A DNA stretch of 64,000 nt from Oscillospiraceae bacterium (GCA_009783695.1 WRCY01000001.1:1-64000), one strand, 5' to 3'; counted from the stretch's first letter, positions 17,621 through 26,400 are shown. Notes: generated by a model not told the origin, from the letters alone. Program-made: numbers and translations.

Positions 17621-18812
17621 GTATCCGTGCCTCAGTTACTTCAAACGCTTTTCTGATTTGCAGGTCGCGTGTATTCTCGAGATTATATAAATCCATCTCA
17701 ACAGGCGTCGTCATTTCAACCAGGAAGTCGGGGCGAATCCCCTCGCCGTCGAAGCTTGTACCCCCGCCGGAACGTACTTTCATAATCGAAAGAATCACCG
17801 CGCTGCCATCTCCAAGCGTCTGCGTATTCGTGAACATCGCATCGCCTTTTGTGACTGTCCCCACCAACTGCGCTCCCGCGAAATCTTTCAGCGCCGCCGC
17901 GAGCAGCTCGCCGCCCTCAGCGGTATTTCCGTCTGTTATAATCGTAACCGGCAGGTTTACGAACGACTCGCTTGTTATTTCTATTAAATTATTGACGCTG
18001 CCGTTTCCAAGCTGAGCGACCGCCGCCGTGCATCTCGGAAGCAGCCTGTCTAAAATCTGCCTCTGCGGCGTAATCAAACTGCCGCTTGTTCCGCGCAAAT
18101 CTATAATTAAACCCTTTGCGTTATTCGCCAGTACCTCGCCGAGCGCCGCCTCAAACTGCTCACCCGTGTTCTCCGCGAACGCCGAGATTTTGATAAAGCC
18201 GAAATCGCCGTGCTGCGCGCTCTTAACCGTGATGAGCTCCACATCCTGCCGACTTAAGGTAAAACGCCGTTCCTCGCCGTCACGCTGGATTGTAATGACA
18301 AGCCGCACGCCCTCTTCCCCCGAAAGCATACGAATTGCGCTCTCCGCGCCGATTTCAAGCACCTGCATATTGTTGATGCTCGTAATAATATCGTCAACTT
18401 CGATTCCCTGGAGCTCCGCTGAAGAACCCTCGTAAACTCCGGTTACTCTTATATACCCGTTCTCGTTTCGCACAACCTGAATCCCTGCGGTGATAATCCG
18501 TCCCCGCGTGTGCTGCTGCAGTTCATAAAACTCAGCGTCGGGTATGTATCTGCTTTTACTGTCGCCGAGCCCCGCCATATAGCCGCTCATAATGCCGTTT
18601 ACAAGCCGCTCCTCGTCAATCGCCCCGAAAAAACTATTTCTGACATAGGAGTCGATGTTCTGCAGCTTTGCATTAATAACTCCGCGCTGGTCAACTCCTG
18701 CGATTCTCTGATTGTAAACGTCAAGAGAAAGGCTCATGGTCAATACAAATGTCACGGCGCAGGCGACAGCAATCAAGCTTATGCAAACGCCGAGCGATAT
18801 TTTCTTGTTCAT
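17595..18812 (-). CDS. S41 (CtpA-like) peptidase homologue, probably inactive
   Basis: 405 residues with an N-terminal membrane anchor (VCISLIAVACAVTFVLTMSL), a PDZ domain (about 105-185, GVYEGSSAELQGIEVDDIITSIN) and the S41 fold (LIIDLRGTSG). In active family members the catalytic Ser lies in a SASASE motif and the Lys in FGKG. Here these regions read GNTAEGGELLAAAL and TVTKGDAMF, so Ser aligns with Glu and Lys with Asp by eye. A structural or binding role is inferred. It follows ftsE-ftsX, a position often held by such proteases. The last residues (VNNEQ) are encoded by a family-2 repeat. Confidence 0.8.
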   Translation of the reverse strand: MNKKISLGVCISLIAVACAVTFVLTMSLSLDVYNQRIAGVDQRGVINAKLQNIDSYVRNSFFGAIDEERLVNGIMSGYMAGLGDSKSRYIPDAEFYELQQHTRGRIITAGIQVVRNENGYIRVTGVYEGSSAELQGIEVDDIITSINNMQVLEIGAESAIRMLSGEEGVRLVITIQRDGEERRFTLSRQDVELITVKSAQHGDFGFIKISAFAENTGEQFEAALGEVLANNAKGLIIDLRGTSGSLITPQRQILDRLLPRCTAAVAQLGNGSVNNLIEITSESFVNLPVTIITDGNTAEGGELLAAALKDFAGAQLVGTVTKGDAMFTNTQTLGDGSAVILSIMKVRSGGGTSFDGEGIRPDFLVEMTTPVEMDLYNLENTRDLQIRKAFEVTEARIQGTVNNEQ

Positions 18813-18889
18813 TTATTTTCAATAAATCCTTTCTTAACCAAAGGGATATGAAAACCTGGTTTTCCCCAATTTAACAGTTTTTTACTTTT
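18813..18889 (-). repeat. Family-1 repeat R2 (leader of S41 gene)
   Basis: Reads TTGGGGAAAACCAGGTTTTCATATCCC...GGTTAAGAAAGGATTTATTGAAAATAA-ATG. The hairpin arms are kept with a changed loop. Confidence 0.75.
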
Positions 18890-18912
18890 AGCTTTAATTA
18901 TTCTCTATATTA

Positions 18913-19827
18913 TTATACTTTAAGGTGTTTTCCCATGCTCATGATTGTACCGATTGCGCCGAGCATTGCGCCCGCGAAACAGTTGGCGGCAAGCGCAAGC
19001 CACATTATATCATCGAAAACGATTACATTCGCGAGCCCGAAAATCTGCAGGATTGTAATATCCTCCGTAAACACCGAAACCACCGAATTATAGGCGACTC
19101 TCGTCAGCGCCCATGAAGCGGCTCCCGCAAGAATCCCGATGAACATCCCCTCAATGAAGAAAGGTATTCTTATGAACGCGTTCGTCGCGCCGACATGCTT
19201 CATTATGTTGATTTGCATTCTCCGCGCAAAAACGCTCGACCTCGCCGTGTTGTAAATAATAACAAGACAGACGACAACAAGCGCGCTTAAAATCGCGATT
19301 CCTATCATTGAGAACGTGTTGCGTATGGTAATCAGAATCTCCGCAAAATCATACGGCGCATAAATCTCCTCGACGCCCTCGATTGCGCGGAAAATATCCG
19401 CGGCTTCATTAATTCTCGTAATGTCCCATAATGTAACGACAAACGTGCTGGGCATCGGGTTTTCACCCACTGCATCGAAAAGTGCTTTTACATCGCGGTA
19501 AATAGGATTATCGCGCGCCATCTGCCATGCTTCTTCTTTCGGGCGGAAAACCACCCTGTCAACAAACTCATTGTTATAGCTCTGCAGAATCTCGGTAATA
19601 TAGCTGAGCTCCGAGTCCGGCACGTCGCCGTCAACAAAAACAAGTATTTCGTTTTTATCCTCAATATTACCTATTACTATGCTGATATCAAGAGAAATAA
19701 GCACGGCAAGTCCGATTAACAGTAAACTTACCATTAATATACAAAAGCTTGCAAACGACATTATGCGGTTATGCCATACCGAAACAACTCCCTGCTTTAC
19801 AAGGTACGAAAAATTACTGCTTCTCAT
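18913..19827 (-). CDS. ftsX: Cell-division ABC transporter subunit FtsX
   Basis: 304 residues. TM1 is near the N-terminus (IMSFASFCILMVSLLLIGLAVLI), followed by an extracytoplasmic domain of about 110 residues and three C-terminal TM segments (MIGIAILSALVVVCLVIIY, EGMFIGILAGAASW, LALAANCFAGAMLGAIGTI). It partners FtsE to control peptidoglycan hydrolases. No hydrolase gene is adjacent. A family-1 repeat carries its RBS. Confidence 0.93.
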   Translation of the reverse strand: MRSSNFSYLVKQGVVSVWHNRIMSFASFCILMVSLLLIGLAVLISLDISIVIGNIEDKNEILVFVDGDVPDSELSYITEILQSYNNEFVDRVVFRPKEEAWQMARDNPIYRDVKALFDAVGENPMPSTFVVTLWDITRINEAADIFRAIEGVEEIYAPYDFAEILITIRNTFSMIGIAILSALVVVCLVIIYNTARSSVFARRMQINIMKHVGATNAFIRIPFFIEGMFIGILAGAASWALTRVAYNSVVSVFTEDITILQIFGLANVIVFDDIMWLALAANCFAGAMLGAIGTIMSMGKHLKV

Positions 19828-19906
19828 TTTTCATCATGTCCTTTCGACACCAACGAAGAATGAAAAGTTCCGTTTTCCCCGATTCAGTGCCATTTATTTC
19901 AAACCT
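19828..19906 (-). repeat. Family-1 repeat R3 (leader of ftsX)
   Basis: CACTGAATCGGGGAAAACGGAACTTTTCATTCTTCGTTGGTGTCGAAAGGACATGATGAAAA-ATG. The hairpin is weaker here. Confidence 0.75.
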
Positions 19907-19940
19907 ATCCCCAAAATTATAATTAATTGTCAATTGTTCA
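19907..19940 (-). repeat. Family-2 repeat after ftsE stop
   Basis: TGAACAATTGACAATTAATTATAATTTT starts at the ftsE stop codon. Confidence 0.55.
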
Positions 19941-20624
19941 TTATCCGTCATTTCCTCCTATATAGTCATCGAAGTCAACGCTGCCTTTCTTGAGGCTTAT
20001 GATTCGCCCGCCGAAGTATTTTACCAAATCGTGCTCATGCGTTACCATCAGAACCGTGGTGCCGCATTTGTTTATATCTTTAAGCAGCTCGACAATCTCA
20101 TAAGAAAGCTCGGGGTCGATGTTTCCGGTCGGCTCGTCCGCTATTATAAGCCCCGGGTCAGAGGCAAACGCCCGCGCAATCGCCACGCGCTGCTGCTCCC
20201 CGCCCGAAAGCTGTGAGGGATACGCGCGCGCCTTGTCCGAGAGACGGACTAAATTAAGCACATAAGGCACACGCTGACGGATAAACCGCCTTGACCTATC
20301 GGTCACGCGCAGCACAAACGCCACGTTCTCGTAGACCGTCAGGTTCGGAATCAGCCGGAAATCTTGAAATATCATGCCGATTGAACGCCGGAATTTCGGT
20401 ACCTTACCCTCGCGCAGCTTCGACAGGTTGTAGCCGTTGACGAAAACCCGCCCGTTCGTGGGCTTGCGCTCACGCGTCAAGAGCTTTAGGAGCGTTGACT
20501 TCCCCGCACCCGAACTCCCGACAATGAAAACGAACTCACCGTCATTTATTCTTAAATTTACGTCGTTGAGCGCTTCCACGTCGCCTTCCTTGTAGTATAC
20601 GTCAACGTTTTTCAGTTCTACCAT
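19941..20624 (-). CDS. ftsE: Cell-division ATP-binding protein FtsE
   Basis: 227-residue ABC ATPase: Walker [11 protein letters not shown]-loop IFQDFRL, signature [14 protein letters not shown], Walker [14 protein letters not shown]-loop VTHEHDL. It forms the FtsEX complex with the next gene and couples ATP hydrolysis to cell-wall hydrolase activation during division. Confidence 0.96.
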   Translation of the reverse strand: MVELKNVDVYYKEGDVEALNDVNLRINDGEFVFIVGSSGAGKSTLLKLLTRERKPTNGRVFVNGYNLSKLREGKVPKFRRSIGMIFQDFRLIPNLTVYENVAFVLRVTDRSRRFIRQRVPYVLNLVRLSDKARAYPSQLSGGEQQRVAIARAFASDPGLIIADEPTGNIDPELSYEIVELLKDINKCGTTVLMVTHEHDLVKYFGGRIISLKKGSVDFDDYIGGNDG

Positions 20625-20627
20625 GTT

Positions 20628-20748
20628 TTCTCCAATTAATAATTAATAATGAATAGTGAATAATTTTAGTGTCACTCCGCGATGATTTTATATCCGTCCG
20701 CGAAGCGGACTCTTTAATTATTCCTTGTTAATTATTCATTATTAATTA
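20628..20748. repeat. Family-2 MITE-like element between ftsE and PucR-like gene
   Basis: AATTAATAATTAATAATGAATAGTGAATAATT at one end and ATTATTCCTTGTTAATTATTCATTATTAATTAG, inverted, at the other; core hairpin GTCCGCGAAGCGGAC. Its right end begins at the stop codon of the PucR-like gene. Confidence 0.7.
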
Positions 20749-21831
20749 GAATTTTACGGGGTCCGCGGAAAGATACTTTTTCACCATAAGCGCAATCTTA
20801 AATATAATAGCGTGGTCAAATTCGCGCAGGTCAAGCCCCGTCAGCTTCCGAATCTTGTCAAGGCGGTAAACCAGCGTGTTCCTATGTACGAACAGCTTTC
20901 TTGAAGTTTCTGAAACGTTCAGATTGTTCTCAAAGAATCTTTGAATCGTGAACAGCGTTTCATGGTCAAGCGACTCAATCGAGCCTTTCTTAAACACTTC
21001 TGACAGGAACGTATCGCAGAGCGTGGTAGGCAGATGGTAAATAAGCCGCGCTATACCGAGGTTATCGTAGCTGATGATGGTCTTGTCCGTGTCAAAAACC
21101 TTACCGACTTCAAGGGCAATCTGCGCCTCCTTGAAGCTGCGCGCCAGGTCCTTGACGCCGAGTACGGGCGTGCCGATACCAACGTTCACACGGGTGAAAA
21201 ATTCACTCGACAGCGTGTCCGAAATCGAACGCGCAAGCTTTTCGAGGTCTTTTATATCAATCTGCGCCTTGAGCTCTTTCACGAGCACGATGTCGGTTTC
21301 TGTAATATTAAATACAAAATCCTTGTTTTTATCGGGGAAAAGATTCTGAATCACATCATAAGCCGAAACATCGTTGGACGAGATAATGCTGATTAAGAAA
21401 ACGACGCGGTTTATGTCTGAATTAAAGTGCAGTTCGCGGGATTTTATGCTGATGTCTCCGGGCAGAATATTATCGAGGATTATATTTTTGATAAAATTAT
21501 TACGGTCATATTTTTCGTCATAATACTGTTTAATGCTCGCAAGCGTTATCGCCAGTATCGAGGCATATTTGCCCGCCCCCTCGTCAACGCCCTCGACAAA
21601 TACGGCATAATCGGGCTTCGCGTGGATTCCGAACGGCTTGTACGTGTAGCCGTCCCTGATGAAAATATCGTGCGATTCGCCGATTTCGATTGAGAAGAAG
21701 TCAGTGCTGGTGCCGAGTTTCGGGGTTTCGCTGCAGGCGACTACGGTTGCGTTCTCGTCAATAACGCCGATAACTCGCCCCACGGTGTCTTTCATCTGCT
21801 GAATTACCCCTTGAAATAATCTGTTAGACAT
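20746..21831 (-). CDS. PucR/CdaR-family transcriptional regulator
   Basis: 361 residues. The C-terminus carries the PucR-type helix-turn-helix (FENNLNVSETSRKLFVHRNTLVYRLDKIRKLTGLDLREFDHAI). The middle (about 130-240) resembles the degenerate GGDEF-like domain of CdaR proteins, and the N-terminal 120 residues resemble a ligand-sensing fold. The family controls sugar-acid, purine or amino-acid use; the inducer cannot be read from sequence. It is transcribed alone, divergent from metG. Confidence 0.82.
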   Translation of the reverse strand: MSNRLFQGVIQQMKDTVGRVIGVIDENATVVACSETPKLGTSTDFFSIEIGESHDIFIRDGYTYKPFGIHAKPDYAVFVEGVDEGAGKYASILAITLASIKQYYDEKYDRNNFIKNIILDNILPGDISIKSRELHFNSDINRVVFLISIISSNDVSAYDVIQNLFPDKNKDFVFNITETDIVLVKELKAQIDIKDLEKLARSISDTLSSEFFTRVNVGIGTPVLGVKDLARSFKEAQIALEVGKVFDTDKTIISYDNLGIARLIYHLPTTLCDTFLSEVFKKGSIESLDHETLFTIQRFFENNLNVSETSRKLFVHRNTLVYRLDKIRKLTGLDLREFDHAIIFKIALMVKKYLSADPVKF

Positions 21832-21893
21832 ATTAATCTACCTTTCCGCCCTTAATCTCAAGGGCTTCGCCGCCTCTGCCGGTGCTCTCCTCC

Positions 21894-21916
21894 GCAGGAT
21901 TTAAAAACAATCCTGC
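21894..21916. other. Hairpin in PucR-like gene leader
   Basis: GCAGGATT-TAAAAAC-AATCCTGC, a perfect 8-bp stem between the predicted leftward promoter and the PucR-like gene. It has no U-tract, so it is not a standard terminator. Confidence 0.5.
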
Positions 21917-21962
21917 TGGGCGCATAGGTCGGGCCGGCGCTTGAATAACCATAGATATATAT

Positions 21963-21991
21963 ATTCTACATGAAAACGGTAAAAAAAGCAA
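21963..21991 (-). promoter_or_regulatory. Predicted promoter of PucR-like gene
   Basis: On the minus strand TTGCTT, 17-bp spacer, TAGAAT, about 130 bp upstream of the start. Confidence 0.5.
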
Positions 21992-22039
21992 GTCTTTTTT
22001 ATGAGAAATGTAAATTTTTCATCTAAATTTTTTGTTATA

Positions 22040-22068
22040 TTGCCAAAGAGTTAGAATTGTGGTATACT
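22040..22068 (+). promoter_or_regulatory. Predicted metG promoter
   Basis: TTGCCA, 17-bp spacer, TATACT with an upstream TG (extended -10). It lies 36 bp upstream of the metG ATG. Confidence 0.65.
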
Positions 22069-22104
22069 AAATTGTACATTTATACGAAAGGACAGATAAA
22101 AATC

Positions 22105-23709
22105 ATGTCTGAAAATACTTTTTATATAACCACGCCTATTTATTATCCGTCGGGAAACCCGCACATCGGGCACTGCTACACGACAGTCGCCTGCGATACG
22201 ATTGCGCGTTATAAACGCTGGCAGGGCTTTGACGTGTTCTTCTCAACCGGCACGGACGAGCACGGCATGAAAATCGAGGAAAACGCAAAAAAGGCGGGAA
22301 TGGAGCCGCAGGCTTATGTTGATGAAATCGCCGCACGCTTCAAGAAACTCTGGGCATACATGAACATCAGCTACGACCGTTATATCCGCACTACCGACGA
22401 TTATCACAAGTCTGCGGTTCAGAATATCTTTAAAAAAATCTATGATAAAGGTTATATTTACAAAGGCGAATATTCCGGGAAATACTGCGTCCCCGACGAG
22501 AGCTTCTGGACAGAATCCCAGCTCAGGGACGGCAAATGCCCCGAGTGCGGGCGTGACGTCATCGACGCTAAGGAAGAGGCATACTTCATGAAGATGCAGC
22601 CGTTTGCAAAGCGTATAGAAAAGCTGCTCACCGAAACGGATTTCCTCAAGCCGTCCGCCCGCGTAAACGAAATGGTGAATAACTTCATCAAGCCCGGGCT
22701 CGAAGACCTCTGCGTGTCACGAACCTCATTTAAATGGGGTGTTCCCGTGCCTTTTGACGGGGAGCACGTCGTTTACGTCTGGCTTGACGCGCTGTCAAAT
22801 TATATCACGTTGCTCGGTTACGGGAACAACGAGTATGACGATATGCGGTATTGGGGAAATGAGAACCCCGCCGAAGGCGGCGTTGCCGCCGCGGATACCG
22901 TTATGCACATGACCGCAAAGGAAATCGTGCGTTTTCATTCTATTATTTGGCCCGCGATTCTTCTTGCGCTGGATTTGCCGCTCCCGAATCGGCTCTACTC
23001 ACACGGCTGGATTAACTTCGGCGGTCAGAAAATGGGTAAGAGCACCGGCAACGTCGTCGACCCGTTCGTACTCGGAAAGCGCTACGGCGTTGACGCCGTG
23101 AGGTATCAGATTCTGCGCGATATGCCTTTCAGCGGCGACTTCGACTTCACTAACGAAATCATGCTCAGCCGTATAAACACAGACCTCGCAAACGATTTGG
23201 GGAACCTGGTATCCCGTACGGTCGCGATGGTTGAAAAGTATTTTGATTCTTCCCTTCCCTCAGAAAAAACGCAAAACAATGAACAAGACAGCGAACTTGT
23301 TTCTCTCGCTTCCGGCTTGAAAAACAAAACCGACGCACTCATCAGCGAACCTCAGCTCAGCGCGTCGCTCATTGAAATTTTTAAGGTAATCTCACGCGCC
23401 AATAAATATATTGATGAAACGGAGCCGTGGATTCTCGCTAAAGATGAGAAAAACAAGCCGCGGCTTGCCGCTGTGCTTTACAATCTGCTTGAAACCATTC
23501 GCATTTGCTCGTCGCTGCTCGCAGCATTCATGCCAACGACAATGCCGAAAGTCTGGGAGCAAATCGGCGCAAGTGAAGATTGCGTTACTCACGAGAATAC
23601 AGGGAAGTGGGGCATATTGCCGCATGATGTCACTGTCAAACGCGGGGAAATTATCTTCCCGCGGTTCGATGTGGCGAAAGAGATTGAGGCTTTGAGCGCC
23701 TTGACTTAA
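22105..23709 (+). CDS. metG: Methionyl-tRNA synthetase (short form)
   Basis: 534 residues from the ATG at 22105 (MSENTFYITTPIYYPSGNPHIGH), which removes 16 spurious N-terminal codons. HIGH motif PHIGH, one Cys-containing knuckle (KYCVPDESFWTE...GKCPECGRDV), KMSKS variant KMGKS, and an anticodon-binding helical domain. It charges tRNA-Met. It lacks the C-terminal EMAP/Trbp111-like dimerisation domain found in about 650-residue MetG. Transcribed alone from its own promoter. Confidence 0.96.
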   Translation: MSENTFYITTPIYYPSGNPHIGHCYTTVACDTIARYKRWQGFDVFFSTGTDEHGMKIEENAKKAGMEPQAYVDEIAARFKKLWAYMNISYDRYIRTTDDYHKSAVQNIFKKIYDKGYIYKGEYSGKYCVPDESFWTESQLRDGKCPECGRDVIDAKEEAYFMKMQPFAKRIEKLLTETDFLKPSARVNEMVNNFIKPGLEDLCVSRTSFKWGVPVPFDGEHVVYVWLDALSNYITLLGYGNNEYDDMRYWGNENPAEGGVAAADTVMHMTAKEIVRFHSIIWPAILLALDLPLPNRLYSHGWINFGGQKMGKSTGNVVDPFVLGKRYGVDAVRYQILRDMPFSGDFDFTNEIMLSRINTDLANDLGNLVSRTVAMVEKYFDSSLPSEKTQNNEQDSELVSLASGLKNKTDALISEPQLSASLIEIFKVISRANKYIDETEPWILAKDEKNKPRLAAVLYNLLETIRICSSLLAAFMPTTMPKVWEQIGASEDCVTHENTGKWGILPHDVTVKRGEIIFPRFDVAKEIEALSALT

Positions 23710-23730
23710 ACTATTTGCATGAATTCCTGT

Positions 23731-23777
23731 TATGCAACCGATAGTTGGTAGTATGCAACCGCAGTTTCTTGTATAAT
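23731..23777 (+). promoter_or_regulatory. Direct-repeat operator and -10 box of XRE membrane regulator
   Basis: TATGCAACCG at 23731-23740 and again at 23752-23761, 21 bp apart (two helical turns), followed by TATAAT at 23772-23777. A likely autoregulatory site for the next gene. Confidence 0.45.
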
Positions 23778-23801
23778 TTCAGATGAAAGGTGGTGTTCAA
23801 A

Positions 23802-24434
23802 ATGACACTCGGAACAAAAATAAAAGAATATCGCAGCAAACTCGGTTTTTCGCAGGAAAAAATAGCTGAACTCGCAGGTACAAGCCGTCAGGCTGTCACC
23901 AAGTGGGAATCAGACCAATCTGTACCTTGCATGGAAAACCTCATTACGCTTGCCGAAATCTTCGGGGTAAATATAACTGAATTGACTAACGGTGAAAATA
24001 TTGACTCGGACCCTGCCGATATATCCGCTGTGTTTAAAGGTAAAATAGGTGCTTGGTGGTATGTCTTTATTGTGGGTTTTAATGCTTTTATGGCTTTCAT
24101 TGCTTACATTTGTTATGAAGATACCGTGGCTTTTCTGACTACAATAGGCATTGCGGTAATTTTGCTTCCGCTTCTTCTTATTATTACATTTATCAACTAT
24201 ATTATTTTGCACGATGGCATGTTAATCATTCATTTCGGATTCTTTAAAAAGCATATTAACTGTAAGGATATAATAGATATCGAGAAGACAAAAACACAGG
24301 AAGCAGGCATGGCTCTGTCATTTGACAGGTTATTAATCACCACTGTCAAAAGCAGATACATAATATCCGTTAAAGACAGAGAGGGGTTCTTGAATCAGAT
24401 AGTTAAATGCAATAAAAAAATTAATGTGTATTAA
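23802..24434 (+). CDS. XRE regulator fused to membrane domain
   Basis: 210 residues from the ATG at 23802 (AAAGGTGG upstream). The N-terminal HTH is LGTKIKEYRSKLGFSQEKIAELAGTSRQAVTKWESDQ. Two TM helices follow (WYVFIVGFNAFMAFIAYICY and FLTTIGIAVILLPLLLIITFINYIIL), then a C-terminal PH-like stretch. This layout suggests a membrane-tethered regulator. Two direct repeats beside the -10 box suggest autoregulation. Signal unknown. Confidence 0.75.
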   Translation: MTLGTKIKEYRSKLGFSQEKIAELAGTSRQAVTKWESDQSVPCMENLITLAEIFGVNITELTNGENIDSDPADISAVFKGKIGAWWYVFIVGFNAFMAFIAYICYEDTVAFLTTIGIAVILLPLLLIITFINYIILHDGMLIIHFGFFKKHINCKDIIDIEKTKTQEAGMALSFDRLLITTVKSRYIISVKDREGFLNQIVKCNKKINVY

Positions 24435-24435
24435 T

Positions 24436-24463
24436 AAAAAGGAACGCCTCGGCGTTCCTTTTT
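24436..24463 (+). terminator. Rho-independent terminator
   Basis: AAAAAGGAACGCC-TC-GGCGTTCCTTTTT, just after the XRE membrane regulator. A- and T-tracts on both sides could serve both converging genes. Confidence 0.85.
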
Positions 24464-24470
24464 AATTATG

Positions 24471-24552
24471 TTTATTTCCATTAAGTCCTTTCTTCACAAA
24501 CGAGCAATTAAAACAACGTTTTCCCCGATTCAATTGTGTTTATTTTCAAACT
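24471..24552 (-). repeat. Family-1 repeat R4, orphan copy
   Basis: A near-consensus copy (AAGTTTGAAAATAAACACAATTGAATCGGGGAAAACGTTGTTTT...GTGAAGAAAGGACTTAAT) at the 3' end of hpf. It points leftward at a convergent gene, so its RBS serves no visible start codon. Confidence 0.8.
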
Positions 24553-25073
24553 TAATCCTTTGTCGGCTCCATCACCCCGTAGTGCCCGTCCTTGCGCTTG
24601 TAAACCACGTTAATCTCGCCGGTGTCGCCGTTCTTGAACATGAAGAAGCTATGCCCGACCATGTTCATCTGTAAAATCGCCTCGTCCAAATTCATTGGAT
24701 GCAGAATAATAGGCTTTTTCTTAATAACCTCATATGCCGCCTGCTCCTCGATTTCATCTTCAAAACCGTCGTTAAATGCTGCTATGTGCAGGCGTTTTTC
24801 GATTTTTGTTTTATTCTTGCGGATTTGCCGGACAATCCTGTCGACACAGGCGTCAAGCGCGTCGTTCTTATTCTGCGCGGACTGCTCTGCTCTGAATGTA
24901 AGATTATCGTGCTGTACGGTAAGCTCAAGTGTTATCATGCCGCGCTGCGTGGACATCGTGATTCTCGCGTCAAAGGCTTCCCCGAAAAACCGTTCGAGTT
25001 TTTTAAGCTTGCTCTGGGCGTACTCCGCTAAGCCGTCGGCCTGCACTTTTTTCGCGGTTATTTTTACGTTCAT
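24552..25073 (-). CDS. hpf: Ribosome hibernation promoting factor, long form
   Basis: 173 residues. The N-terminal S30AE/YfiA domain (MNVKITAKKVQADGLAEYAQSKLKKLERFF) is joined by a linker to the C-terminal dimerisation domain (VIKKKPIILHPMNLDEAILQMNMVGHSFFMFKNGDTGEINVVYKRKDGHYGVMEP). The long form makes inactive 100S ribosome dimers in stationary phase. Single gene, with an AAGGAG RBS. Confidence 0.95.
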   Translation of the reverse strand: MNVKITAKKVQADGLAEYAQSKLKKLERFFGEAFDARITMSTQRGMITLELTVQHDNLTFRAEQSAQNKNDALDACVDRIVRQIRKNKTKIEKRLHIAAFNDGFEDEIEEQAAYEVIKKKPIILHPMNLDEAILQMNMVGHSFFMFKNGDTGEINVVYKRKDGHYGVMEPTKD

Positions 25074-25169
25074 GTGCTTTCTCCTTCTGTTTATATAGAG
25101 TTATCCAAATTATAGCAAATGTTAATCGGTTTGTCAAGGGCGGGCGGAACCCTGTGTTCCCTTTATTAT

Positions 25170-26072
25170 TTAGCCCATGAGTTTTACCATGACCGCTTTT
25201 TGCGCGTGCAGGCGGTTCTCGGACTCGTCGAAAATCGCATCCGCGTGTTCCTCGAAGACCTTATGAGTAATCTCCTCGCCCTTGTGCGCGGGCAGGCAGT
25301 GCAGAACCATGACATCGGGATTCGCAGCCTTAATCGTTTCGCAGTTAATCTGGAAGCCCGTGAAGTCTTTCTTGCGCTTGTCGGCTTCGTCTTCCTGCCC
25401 CATAGACGACCAAACGTCGGTTACGAGCACATCGGCGTCCGCTGCCGCCTCCAGCGGATCGCTCAGCAGCTCAAAGTTCGCGTAATCTTTCGCGAAATCC
25501 AGCGCGAACTGCGCCGGCTCATATCCTTTCGGAGTCGCTACGCTGACGTTCATGCCGACTTTAAGGCAGCCGACTATCAGCGAGTTTGCCATGTTGTGCC
25601 CGTCACCTATAAAGCAGAGCTTCAAGCCCTCGAGCTTGTTCTTATACTCCCGGATGGTCATTAAATCCGCGAGCACCTGGCACGGATGCGAGGCGTCCGT
25701 AAGCCCGTTGATGACAGGGATTGTGCTGTTTTGTGCAAGAACCTCCACGTCCTCCTGCTTATAAGTGCGTATCATTATGCCGTCAAGGTACCGCGACAGC
25801 ACGCGCGCCGTGTCTTCAATCGGCTCGCCGCGCCCCATCTGCAGCTCCTGCGACGACAGGAACAGCGCATATCCGCCAAGCTGGTACATTCCCGCCTCGA
25901 ACGAAACCCGCGTTCTTGTCGAGGCTTTCTCGAAAATCATACCGAGCGTTTTCCCTTTTAAAAACTTGTGCGGTATTCCGTGCTTCTGCTCGTATTTAAG
26001 CTGGTCAGCGAGGTTCAGTATCTCTATGATTTCTTCAGGGCTCAAGTCGAGCATTTTAAGTAGGTGTTTCAT
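25170..26072 (-). CDS. argF: Ornithine carbamoyltransferase
   Basis: 300 residues with carbamoyl-phosphate motif STRTR, SHPCQVLADLMT and ornithine-loop HCLPAHKGEE. It makes citrulline from ornithine and carbamoyl phosphate. It is the last gene of the leftward arginine cluster, separated from argD by two XRE cassettes. AAAGGA precedes the ATG. Its first eight codons and RBS are duplicated about 420 bp upstream. Confidence 0.97.
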   Translation of the reverse strand: MKHLLKMLDLSPEEIIEILNLADQLKYEQKHGIPHKFLKGKTLGMIFEKASTRTRVSFEAGMYQLGGYALFLSSQELQMGRGEPIEDTARVLSRYLDGIMIRTYKQEDVEVLAQNSTIPVINGLTDASHPCQVLADLMTIREYKNKLEGLKLCFIGDGHNMANSLIVGCLKVGMNVSVATPKGYEPAQFALDFAKDYANFELLSDPLEAAADADVLVTDVWSSMGQEDEADKRKKDFTGFQINCETIKAANPDVMVLHCLPAHKGEEITHKVFEEHADAIFDESENRLHAQKAVMVKLMG

Positions 26073-26125
26073 GTTGTTTATTTCCTTTCGGTTGTTTATT
26101 TGTTAATTTCGGGATTTTCAGTTCT
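26047..26125. repeat. 79-bp direct repeat, copy A (argF start + XRE tail)
   Basis: Identical to 26465-26543. It covers the first codons of argF, its RBS and the last codons of the adjacent XRE gene. Confidence 0.9.
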
Positions 26126-26314
26126 ACCATAAAGATAATCTATAGACACGTTAAAAAAATCTGCTATTTTCGGTATAACAGTTATACTCGGCTTTGCTTT
26201 GCCTGATTTCCAATCGCTTATATTTCCGGTTGAAACTCCTATTGTTTCAGCCATGTTTTTTTGTGTTAATTGCTTTTCTTTAAGCAGATTGAATATTTTG
26301 TCTACTATATACAT
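26096..26314 (-). CDS. XRE-family regulator, cassette 1
   Basis: 72 residues, all HTH: IFNLLKEKQLTQKNMAETIGVSTGNISDWKSGKAKPS...IADFFNVSIDYLYGRTENPEINK. GAGG precedes the ATG. It faces a truncated DUF6809-like gene across a promoter carrying two copies of a TCGA-ended palindrome. It probably represses that promoter. It could be co-transcribed into argF, which starts 23 nt beyond its stop. Confidence 0.85.
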   Translation of the reverse strand: MYIVDKIFNLLKEKQLTQKNMAETIGVSTGNISDWKSGKAKPSITVIPKIADFFNVSIDYLYGRTENPEINK

Positions 26315-26348
26315 ATTAAATACCTCATATTTGTGTAATACGTAAAAA

Positions 26349-26400
26349 TTCGATAATTCGAGAATAATGTATTGACAATCTCGATTATTCGAGCTATAAT
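26349..26400 (+). promoter_or_regulatory. Cassette 1 promoter with two operator palindromes
   Basis: TTGACA (26372-26377), 17-bp spacer, TATAAT (26395-26400). Palindromes TTCGATAATTCGAG (26349-26362) and CTCGATTATTCGAG (26380-26393); the second fills the spacer. Confidence 0.75.

Noticed and set aside
21832-22104. Small ORF or riboswitch in the pucR-metG gap
   Set aside because: Only one hairpin and two promoters are supported; no known aptamer core recognised.
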